Assembly: GCA_036898165.1 (NCBI GenBank)
Contig: CM072533.1
Coordinates: 20,238,001-20,302,000, forward strand
DNA from: Silybum marianum
Lineage: Eukaryota > Streptophyta > Magnoliopsida > Asterales > Asteraceae
Direction: 5' to 3'
DNA: 64,000 bases
The translations under genes were made by a program, and so were the position numbers. Below, piece by piece: positions 54,744 to 64,000 of the stretch (the stretch's first letter is position 1; every line of letters starts with the position of its first letter). The notes beneath the pieces are model-generated. The model was not told the DNA's origin. It saw nothing but the letters and a program-made list of their open reading frames with translations, and made no database searches.

Positions 54744-57700
54744 ATGTCGACTTCGAATGTTCAATCTGCAAAGTCTCGTTTCAGTGACAACAATGGATCC
54801 TCAAGCAATGATTCATTCAAAGTAGTTCCTAAGAAGATAACGATCGGATCAATGGAGATCAATCTATAAGATGACCAGGTTCTAAAAGACACTGCTACTA
54901 CTGTGATTTCTGAAGCTGGGCCTTCAAATCCAAAACCCCAACCCCAACCCCAACCCTAACCCTAACCCGCGAACTGACAAAACTGGGGAAACTCAAATTG
55001 AGCCTATTGATGTGGCTTCTGAGTCAAATGTTGGTGTTGCTGACTCTCAATCTCGTGCACAAAGCAGTGATGGTCCTGATTTGTCCAAACTATATGTACC
55101 TGAAGAGAAACTACTTGAAATCAAGAAGAACAACTGCGCCCTGAATCTAAAGTCTACTGATTTCAATGAATATCAAATGATCCTAATTGAAATTCTGAAG
55201 AAACATCATCTTCGAGCCTTGCTATCCAGCAAATTTTTGGTTTCTGCTTCCTATTTGCAACAATGGTGGTTTCATGCTGAAGTTGATGAAGAGTCAGATG
55301 ACATTTCTTCATATGTTCATGGCTACAGAGTCTGCATTTCTGTTGAAGATGTTAGAAGTATTCATTTTCTTCCAAAGGAGGATGAAGTTGTTGGGAAAAC
55401 TTCAGTTGATCCTATTCTATCATCTTCTAAGATGATCTCAGATTTTATGAAGTTAGGGTATTCTGAACAATTGAATGCCTTAAGCTCATTCAGAAGGAAG
55501 TGTTTACCCCCTATTCACTATTCTGAACACTTGCCTATCTGGGAAAAACTCAAGTCTGGATCAAGTATCAACAAATGGAAGAATCATTTTTCATGGAGTG
55601 GCATTCAACAAGCATTATAACTATGCTTCTCTCATTTTTGAAGAACTCAAATCTGCAGTTTTGAAGAAATCCACTTACAACTACATACCATTTCAAAGAT
55701 TCTTTCAAACCTTTATCAAAGAGACCATGAAAGTTGTTCCTGCAATTCCTGTTTTGACTCATGAGGTACATGTTGCCCTATTCTCAATGGATAATCTTAG
55801 ACCACCAAATGCTAAATTACAATTCCCAAATGCTTTACCATTACCTAGATACTTACTTGCATATGTAAAATCATTAAATAGGTTTTTGGGTGAGTACTGT
55901 GAATTAATGGGACTACCTAAACCAGTAGTCTTCTTCCCCTGATTCTAACATGAGTGGTGAGCATCGTGAGGTGTCTAGAATTCCTAGGCAGAGTGGGGAG
56001 GCTATTCATGGGGGAGAACAACCTCATGGTGTGAAGAGAAAAAATGAAAATGAGAGGTTGGGTAGAAGGGTAAGAAAAATAACTGAAGAGGGGAAAACAC
56101 AAGTAAAAGAGAAAGAAACTTGTGAACCAACTGTTCTAAACCGGGCACCCACATCATCTATTACTCCACATTCTTTGGTGGGTAATATTGAAAAAGCCAG
56201 TGAACCCATGGCAAAACTTGTTAAACCCTCCAGCCAGTCACCCATCTCTCAATAGAAGGGTGTTTCACTAACACATATGGGGCAAGCAGCTAATTTACCA
56301 ATAGGTTCCCATTTGGAATAACCTATTGTTGAAAAAGAAGGATATATGTCCCCCCCCCCCTTCATAGTTTTGAGCACTTTGAGTCTGAGAGTCCACTCAA
56401 CATTGGGCCTTCTGAACCACTAAATGTGGATTTTATTCACACCAGCACACATCTTTCAGATGTAAACAAGCAAAGTGTTAGTCACATTGCCACAACAACC
56501 ATAGATATACCTATTGCAAGGTATCAAGGATTGGTTGGAAGACCTGGTGGAGTGAACATCACCAAAGCTCCATTTACATAATCACATGTGGTTCATGATG
56601 TTGTGGCATCTACTGGCCAGCCTGCTTCTGAAGGGCTGCAAACAAGACCATTTGTTGGTCTTGGACATCTTCCCTCATCTTCGGAATTCTCTGAATTCAA
56701 AGATTTTTGTACTTCTGAATTTGCAAAGATTTAGAAGGACATTAAGGAATGGACGGATAAAAATTGTAAGGTGATGGATGATAGGTTGGATGGACAGGAG
56801 AAGAAAGTGGTGGATAAATTGCATGAATTTCAACTGGCAACTGTTTCTGATCTCAACAATTTTCAAAAGACTATTTTGGACTCTTTTTCTGAAGTTATTT
56901 CCACAGTTCAATCCTTAGAGACTTCCATGCCATCTTCTTCTACTCAGACAGCATCTTCTGAATTTGCAACAAAGGATGACATATCTCAGATTCTGAATCA
57001 ATTGACTGCTATTCAGAATTCTCAAGTCTCCTTGAATAATCGTATTTCTGCATTAGAGTGTGGCTCTCAGGCAAAGACTTTAAAGCGTAGTCTTGATGAT
57101 TAGGATGATCCTGATAATCAAGAGGGGGAGAAAAGACAGAAAGTCTTTGAAGATGTTACAATGGCACAAGTTCAAAGTTCTGAAAAATCCTCTGAAGAAG
57201 CTCAAGTTCAAACTTTTGAAAGATCTTCTGAGAAAACTTCTGAAGAAGTTCAAAACATTGAAAATGATGAAATTAATAGAACTTCTGAAGCAACAGATGA
57301 TATTTTACATGTAGAAGATGAAGGATTAGAAGCTGAAAAAGTCATTTCTGAAGACAATGTGGAAGAAGGATATGAGACTGAAAAGGTGTCTCTGGATTCT
57401 GAAAAAAAACTTAGTTCTGAAGACAGAGATGTTATTCCTGACTCAAATGAAGAAATGTTAAACGAGTATCTTGCTTTTGAAAACATTATTGGAGAGCCAA
57501 TTGATTTATCTGATGTAATTTTATTTGATGAAGAAATGGAAGTGAATGAAGGAATGGAGTTAGAAAATGATATTGTGATTAATGAGAACAGAGATCTGAT
57601 TATCTGGAGACCTCAAGTTCTAAGAGAAATTGAAATTTATGAAGTTTCTGAAAACCTTTTCATGTTGATTAGTCAATATTGTTGGAGATATATAATCTTG

Positions 57701-59690
57701 AATCATCCAAGGAATCTAGAGTGTAGATTCTTGGATGAAAGACTAATGATCTTCAAGGAATTTATTAATCAACCAACTGAATGGTTTGAAATTGAGGTTG
57801 ATTTAAGTCATATGGAGGCATTTGATTTTACAGATGAAATCTTAATGATTGCTGCAGACAAACCACATGTCAGATTCAGAAGCTGCATAAACATTCCTTT
57901 GATTGATTTTCCTGTTCTTGAAGAACCCATAGTTGATGAAAGTTATGGAGAAAGTCAGCTCATCTTTCTTGAAGACAATTATTATGGCATGTATATAAGA
58001 AATCTCAAGTATGCAACCTTATAAGACTATGTGAATGATGAGTGGTCTAAGGATCATATTTCAAAGGTAAGCGCTTTATGTACAAAGACATGGACTACAA
58101 GAATTGCATGACTCAACTTGATTAAGAAGATCAGATTTATGTCCAAAGTTGTTGAAGATGATTTGTATGTAGTAAAGTTTGGAGCTGAAAGGAGAGATAG
58201 TTCTTTAACAAAATTTTCTCTATTTGATTTATACAAGTTGAGGTTGCAAGATAAGCTCACTATTCTGAATTATTGTGTCATGAGAGAAGATTCTGAAGTT
58301 GTTTATGAAATCAGAAGAATTCTAGGGATCTATGTCAGAAGTCTAATTAAGCATGATTTTCAGCTGGCATTAGAATTCAGATTAAATAATGTAAATCTTT
58401 TGGAGCCAGAAAGTATTGAAAGGCATGGAATTACAAAGGTCTTCACAAATCCAGATTTGGGATTCACTTACAGAACAGAAGCAGATAATTCAAAGACATT
58501 CATTGTTTCAGATATACCAAAGTACTCAACTTCTACTCTGAAATGGTTAATAGAGTATGCAGAACAATATCTTCCTTCATCTGATGTAGTAGAAGAAATA
58601 ATTTACTTGATCAAGGAAAGAATATTCTTCAGAGATTATGTAAGAAAGAGTTCTATGGCTGGGCACACAAGAGTAAATCAAATCAAAGGAGCTAATTATC
58701 TTATGAGCAATGTCTATGATTTTCAGATTCACAGAAAGAAACAAGACATTGAAGAAATTCAGAAACTTTCTCATAAGATACAAAGTTTAGAAGTTAAGGA
58801 AATTGAAGAAAGAAAATAAAAGGTCTCTGAAAATTCTCTAGAAGAGATTGCTCCTATTCCTCATAAATCTGAATCTGAACACTTACAAGAGCAAAGGATT
58901 GAAGAACATGCTTTCACCATGTTTCTTGAATTTTTCCATCCAGAAATGTTCATGGAATATGAACAAAAGTTCAATTATATTGATTTATGGATTCAGAAGT
59001 CATTTGGATGGAAACAATGGTATTCTGATATCATTAGAAAAATCAGACTCCCTATAAGTCATGTACGAAAAGAGAGTCCAATAGTGAAAGTAATCACTGC
59101 TGATCTGAAGCAGAAAAACAATTACAAGCATGCTTACTTCATTGTTGAAAGAAAAGATGGTGAGATTTCCACTTTTATAGAAGCTGATTTTCAGAATGTC
59201 TAACTTAGAGATCTCCTAAGAGTATACAAAAGTTTATATCCCTTTCATGACTCCATTGCCATGTTTAGAAAAGCTTTCCCAGTTCTCAGAGATGGCCTAT
59301 AGAGAGTTTATTTGGGCAGCTAAAACAGATTTCCAAGTGGCTTCTGTTATGAACAAAGAAAAGATTCATATGAGTGCTCCAAACTTAAGCTTACCAGATA
59401 TTGAAAACCTCAAAAGAAGTACTCTGGTTATTCAGCCTCCAGGTTTTGTATGCAAGTGCTTTGAAAGAACTACACAAGTGCTGTAATAGAACTCTTATGA
59501 TTATAAGAGATAAATTGGAGAAGAAGAAAAACAAATGACAAAAGAAGCTTAGTGATGAGGAATGGGAGAAATACAGAAAGCTGGCAAAGGAAATGATAAG
59601 AATAATTGAATCTATATTGGAGTACAAAAATCTCATTCTTAAAGATGTAAGAGAAATTTTAAACTTCTGGAAATATGACTTGAACTTTTG
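54744..59690 (+). pseudogene. S5 envelope-like gene, broken
   Basis: ATG 54744 (MSTSNVQSAKSRFSD). TAA at 54867-54869; frame shifts over a CCCCAA/CCCTAA repeat at 54935-54968. N-terminal domain 55012-55940: LIEILKKHHLRALLSSKFLV, YLQQWWFHAEVDEE, ISVEDVRSIHFLP, LSSFRRKCLPPI, then (shifted) NYASLIFEELKSAVLKKSTY, PFQRFFQTFI, MGLPKPVV. Then basic low-complexity sequence (56000-56100), a coiled coil (56770-57080), an acidic Ser-Glu-rich part (57160-57450), and C-terminal parts WRPQVLREIEIYEVSENL...HPRNLECRFLDERLMIF (57600-57760), RLQDKLTILNYCV and EIRRILGIYVRSLIKHD (58240-58355), HAFTMFLEFFHPEMFM (58908), EFIWAAKTDFQVASVM and EWEKYRKLAKEMI. No function recognised. Confidence 0.8.
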
Positions 59691-59706
59691 AAGCTAAGGG
59701 GGAGAT
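59691..59706 (+). promoter_or_regulatory. S5 terminal polypurine tract
   Basis: GAAGCTAAGGGGGAGAT before the 3' LTR; identical core to that of S4. Confidence 0.9.
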
Positions 59707-60106
59707 TGATAGATATCAGGAGTAGCTTCAAAAGAAGATTGAATTCTGAAGTGAAAGATTCAGAAGTCTGAAGTCAAGTGAAGTAAAGCCTAAGGCATAA
59801 CTTCTGAAATGGCTACTTCAGAAGTGGGTACTTCAGAAGTTCTAAAGATTCTGAATAAGTTCTGAAGAAGTTCTGAAGATGGTTCTGAAGACACTTCTGA
59901 AGAAGTTCTGAAGAAGTTCAGAAGTAGTTCTGAACACGTCTGTTATTTTTGTACTGTATCTTTAGCATTTCCATTTGTATATAAATAGATAGTTTGTTAG
60001 ATTGTTAGAACTGATGTTGATAGATAAAGCTTGTAAAGATACACATATTGTAATACTTGTTTTTGTTCAGTAATCTTTCTACATTCTGGATTGTTGGGAT
60101 CTAACA
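59707..60106 (+). repeat. S5 3' LTR
   Basis: TGATAGATATCAGG...GGATCTAACA, 400 bp. TATATAAATAG at 59978-59988. 59812-59935 is an array of AAGTTCTGAAG-like units. About 40 bp present in the 5' LTR (around 32010-32050) are missing here. Confidence 0.9.
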
Positions 60107-60546
60107 ATGAGTATCTCAGGATAAGAATATTCAAGGAATAAAGTGAAAGCATGTTTAGAAATTAAACTAGCTTGTATTTGTTCAGCTTCAGAAGTTTGAA
60201 CATTTGGTACTTGTACTTCAGAAAACACAATGCTTTTACCCTTCTCGTTTTCAGAAGTAACCTCAGCAGGTTCAGAAGTTGGAATTTTAGAAGTTTTTGC
60301 TTCTTCTATCACTTCAATTCCACCACTTGTTCTCTGACATTAATAAGAAAATCATATACATTGCTCAACACATAATCAACATCTCTTCTTGTGTTAATTT
60401 GATCATGACCAGCATATTTACTTTTTTTTATTAGCTCTCTGAAATTAATTCTTTCTTTGATCAGATATAATATTTCATTCTCTATTTCTTGATATCCATA
60501 AATCTATTCCAAATATTTAGATAGCCAATTCAAAGTTGAAGTTGAA
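60107..60546 (-). pseudogene. S4 envelope-like gene, segment between S5 and the solo LTR
   Basis: Minus strand. KTSKIPTSEPAEVTSENEKG, then HAFTLFLEYSYPEILI, which matches HAFTMFLEFFHPEMFM of S5 (58908), just before the S5 insertion point at 60107. The upstream half (60320-60540) reads in broken frames and matches S5 at about 58500-58800. Confidence 0.75.
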
Positions 60547-60956
60547 TGTTAGGACCCAAACAATCAAGATATCAATATATGGAAAGATTTGAACAGAAAT
60601 GTGATAGCCAAATGTAATATGTATTTATTGAATTTACGGTATTACAAAATATGTCTTTACAAGGCTAATGAAAAGGTTAGTTCTAACTATCTAACTAACT
60701 ATCTATTTATACATGAAATAGAAAGACTAAAGTAACAGTACATTCATAACAAACAAGTTCAGAACAGGTTCTGAACTTCTTCAGAAGTGTCTTCAGATCT
60801 TCTTCAGAACTTCTTCAGAACCTCTTCAGAATATCTTTATAACTTCTGAAGTTGGCACTTCAGAAGTTTATGCCTTAGGCTTTTCTTTGTCTTTTCTTCA
60901 GATCTTTATATCTTCAGAACCCAGTCCCTTTTGAAGCTATTATGATATCTCTATCA
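60547..60956 (-). repeat. Solo LTR related to S4/S5
   Basis: 410 bp, minus sense TGATAGAGATATC...GGGTCCTAACA, with TSD TTGAA on both sides (60542-60546 and 60957-60961). The envelope-like gene of S4 continues on both sides and there is no internal element sequence, so the two LTRs of a former insertion recombined. TATA-like box on the minus strand near 60708. Confidence 0.9.
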
Positions 60957-63900
60957 TTGAATATTTTGGAATGTCTGAGACTATAAAAGTTCTTCTGTTT
61001 AACCCCTCAGCTTCATACTTAAATCCAATTTCTGGAAATGTAAAGAGAGTTGTAAGTCCTTTAGAGGATATATCAGCTGGTTCCATTAGATTCACCTTCT
61101 TTAAGTCATGTTCCAAGGCTAGTTGGTATCATGTTTAATGAAATTTCTAAGATATATTCCAATGATTCTTCTGATCTCTTGCACTAGTTGACAATCTTGT
61201 TTTTTAACAACAAAATTGAGCAATGACAGTTTATCTTGCAATCTGAGAAAATAGAAATCATACTGAGTAAACTCCAGAAGAGTACCATCTCTTCCCTCTG
61301 CACCAAATCTGACAATCTCCATGTCTTCTTAAATAGATCTTGAAATACTTCTGAACACTTTAATGGGAATAGGATTAAAGATGTCTTTAAAAGCATGCCT
61401 TTATAAATAATCTTGAACTTTAGAGACAAACTCTTCTTCCCATTTGTCACTAATAAAACTTTCAAGAGTTGCAAATTTGAGACTTCTCTTGTACATATCA
61501 GAATGCACATCTTCTGGAAAAACTGTGACTTCATTTTCAAGCTCATCAAAAATGGTATCTTTCAAAAATACTTGATCAATTTTTGGTTCTTCAAGAAGAG
61601 GAATATCTATCTTTAGAACTGAATACTCTCCTTATACTTAACTTCAAATTCATCAAATACTCCAGCATAAGCCATAATGATTTCTTCAGAAAAACAATCT
61701 TCATTCATGTAGCTTAGATCAACAGTTACACAGGCATATAAATCTGGTTGATTATAGAAGTTTCTGAACAAAGAAAGTCTATCATCCAAGAATCTACACT
61801 CCAGATTCCTTGGAGAACTCAGAAATACTAACTTGATAACCATATAGTAGATCAGATTATTCAGAATCTCTGCAACCTTCCTTTCATCAATTATCAAAGG
61901 TTTCCAGACAACAATATCCCTTATTTCATTCTCTTCTTCTTCATCTTCAAACATAATCACATCTGATAAATCACTTGGCTTACCAATCACATTTTCAAAT
62001 GTAAGATATTCATTCAACATTTCTTCATTTGGTTCTAGAACAATATCTGTATCTTCTGTGCTTTGATTTCCTTCCGAATCAAGAGACACTTTTTCAGTAT
62101 CATATCCTTCTTCAATATTTTCTTCAGAAATGACATTTTCAACCTCTTGTCATTCAGTTTCAGCATGCAAAATATCATCTATCGCCTCAGAAACTCTGTT
62201 AGTATCATCATTAACAACGTTCTGAACTTCTTCAGAAGATTTCTCAGAAGTTTGAACTTGTGGCATTTGAACATCTTCAAATACTTTTTCTCTTTTCTCC
62301 CGCTCTTGATCATCAGGACCCTGATCATCAAGAATTCTCATTAAAGTATCTACCTGAGGCATGCATTCTAATGCAGAAAGTCTTTCATTTAAGGATAATT
62401 GAGAATTCTGAATTGCAGATAATGGATTCAGAATTTGAGAAATGTCTTCCTTTGTAGCAAATTGAGTAGAATCTTGCTGAGTAGAAGAAGACATTGAAGT
62501 CTTAAGAGATGCAACTATAGAAATGACTTCAGAAAAGGAATTCAGAATTATCTGTTTAAAACTTTGTAAATCATTGGCTGTTGACAATTGGAATTCATTC
62601 AACTTATTTACCACCTTTCTCTGCTGATCATCCAACCTATCCTCCATCACCTTGGATGATTTATTCGTCAATTCCTTAATGTCCTTCTGAATCTTTGAAA
62701 ATTCAGAAGTATAGAAATCTTTGAATTCTGATAATTCAGAAGATGAGGGAAAGGTTCCAAGACCAACAGGTGGTCTTGTTTTCAGTCCTTCAGAAGAAGG
62801 TTGTCCTGTAGATGCCACAACATCATGAATGAATACAGATTCTAGGAATGAGGCTTTTGTAATGTTCACCTCACCAGGTCTTCCATCCAATCCTCGAAGT
62901 CCAATAATAGGAACATCTATGGATGTTAGTGCAAAATGACTCACACTTTGCATGGTGACATCTAAAAGATGTGTGCTTGTGTCAACAGATGCCATAATTT
63001 GTGGGTTAGGCTCAAAGTGGAGTGGACTCTCCAATTCAATGTGCTCAAAACTATGAAGGGGGGACATATATCCTTCTTTTTCAACAATAGGCTCCTCCAA
63101 GTGGGGACCTATTGGTAGATAAGCTGCTTGCCCCATAATTGTTGGTGAAACACCCTTCTTTTGAGAGATGGGTGAGTGGCTGGGGGGTTAACAAAAGTTT
63201 CCATGGGCTCACTGGCTGTTTCAATATTACCCACCAAAGAGTGTGGAGTAATAGATGATGTGGCTGCCCGGCTTGTAACATTTAGTTCACAAGTTTGTTT
63301 CTCTTTTACTTGTGTTCTCCCCTCTTCAGTTCTTTTTCTCACCCTTCTACCCAAGCTGTCATTTTCATTTTTCCTCTTCACTCTATGAGGTTGTTCTCCC
63401 CCATGAACAGCCTCCCCACTCTTTCTAGGAATACTAGACCTCTCACAATGCTCACCACTCGGGGTAGAATCATGGGAAGAGACTACTGGTTTTGGTAGTC
63501 CCATTGATTCATAATACTCATTCAAAATCCTACTTTTGGGATTTACATATGCAAGTAATTGAACAGGTAATAGTGATGCATTTGGAAACTGTAACTTTGC
63601 ACTTGGTGGCCTTAGACTATCCATGGAGAAGAGTGGAACATGTACCTCATGATCTAGAGTTGGGATGACTTTAACAGCCTTCATTGTACCTTTGATGAAT
63701 GTCTGAAAGAATCTCTGAAATGGTATGTAGTTGTAGGTAGACTTTTTCAGAACAGCAGACTTGAGTTCTTCAAAAATGAGGGAAGCATAATCATAATGCT
63801 TATTATGTGCATCACCATGAAAAATAATCCTTCCATTTGTAGAGGCTTGATCTAGGCTTGAACTCTTCCCAGAAAGACAAGTGTTTAGTATAGTAAACAA

Positions 63901-64000
63901 ACAATACCAGATGGGAGGTAAACACTTTCTTCTGAAGGAGCTTAAGGCATTCAAATTTTCAGAATAGCCCAACTTCATAAAATCTGATGATCAAAAGATG
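60957..64000 (-). pseudogene. S4 envelope-like gene, main part
   Basis: Runs from the window edge leftward. N-terminal domain 63978-63109: MKLGYSENLNALSSFRRK, LPPIWYCLFTILNTCL, SSSLDQAS, KHYDYASLIFEELKSAVLKK, PFQRFFQTFIKGTMK, MGLPKPVV, then a basic stretch. A frameshift at about 63120 leads to 63136-62150 with a coiled coil (DDQQRKVVNKLNEFQLS) and LNERLSALE. TGA at 62150-62152, then the same frame goes on to 61613 with SPRNLECRFLDDRLSLF and VTVDLSYMNEDCF. A frameshifted end (61549-61119) has RLQDKLSLLNFVV and EIRRIIGIYLRNFIKHD. It is collinear with the S5 gene and helps to define its true frame. Confidence 0.82.

Larger units (their letters stand above)
31670..60106 (+). mobile_element. S5: chimeric Sirevirus, host of S6
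   Basis: Plus-strand copia element with 5' LTR (31670-32095, first ~80 bp missing), gag, a foreign Sirevirus insert flanked by gag duplications, pol, envelope-like gene, PPT and 3' LTR (59707-60106). S6 is inserted at 39768-51860. Without S6 it is about 16.3 kb. It sits in the S4 envelope-like gene. ATGAG at 60107-60111 is the likely right TSD; the left one was lost with the start of the LTR. LTRs differ by several substitutions and two indels. Confidence 0.88.
60107..64000 (-). mobile_element. S4: Sirevirus, envelope-like gene portion (right of S5)
   Basis: Continuation of S4 to the window edge, all envelope-like gene, interrupted by a solo LTR at 60547-60956. pol, gag and the 5' LTR lie beyond 64000. 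Confidence 0.85.

Noticed and set aside
54935..54968. CCCTAACCCTAACCC, looks like telomere repeat
   Set aside because: Short, mixed with CCCCAA units and inside the Pro-rich head of the S5 envelope-like gene; S2 has a similar coding stretch at 28386. Plant telomeres use CCCTAAA.
59812..59935. TTC/GAA arrays as heat-shock elements
   Set aside because: Heat-shock elements need two bases between GAA and TTC blocks; here the spacing is one base.

Overview
The window is plant DNA made entirely of nested transposable elements. I found no host gene, rRNA or tRNA gene. The Ty1/copia elements have the marks of Sireviruses: polypurine-tract (PPT) motifs between pol and the 3' end, and a large extra envelope-like gene after pol. 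One Ty3/gypsy element has chromovirus features (chromodomain, about 2.9 kb LTRs, Tekay/Del-like gag). A eudicot host is most likely. Asteraceae is my best guess from the gag and envelope-like sequences, but this rests on family memory, not on a search.

Layout, using my own names. S1 (1-2699, minus, enters from the left) is a Sirevirus inserted in the reverse transcriptase of S2. S2 (2700-3067 and 26406-28834, plus) is an older Sirevirus split by G1. G1 (3068-26405, minus) is a Tekay-like gypsy element flanked by CAAAA target duplications; its 3' LTR is split by S3. S3 (4995-16778, plus) is a complete-length Sirevirus flanked by GAGAC, with 354 bp LTRs differing at one base seen. H1 (28835-30692, minus) is a piece of a Helitron Rep gene. 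S4 (30693-31669 and 60107-64000, minus, leaves to the right) is a Sirevirus inserted in H1. S5 (31670-60106, plus) is a Sirevirus inserted in the envelope-like gene of S4. S6 (39768-51860, plus) is a Sirevirus inserted in the integrase of S5, flanked by CTTCT, with 577 bp LTRs differing at about four bases. A solo LTR (60547-60956, TSD TTGAA) sits in S4. Nesting order therefore reads G1 before S3, H1 before S4 before S5 before S6, and S2 before G1 and S1.

Every gene seen is broken. The young elements S3 and S6 have near-identical LTRs yet carry frameshifts, stops and deletions of catalytic parts (integrase zinc finger and first Asp in S3, protease active site in S6). They were probably moved by proteins from other copies.

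The most interesting signals recur in several diverged Sireviruses. (1) At the gag-pol junction, four elements keep a 30-35 nt GT...AG segment that holds the gag stop; removing it would join gag to pol in frame. (2) In front of the envelope-like gene, four elements keep a plant-promoter-like module (CACGTGTC G-box, with an AACGGTT box in three). (3) The envelope-like protein has a conserved N-terminal domain shared by two Sirevirus lineages and shows no clear membrane segment. (4) S5 is a chimera: 2.7 kb of another Sirevirus (gag end, protease, integrase) sits between two copies of a ~480 bp gag segment.
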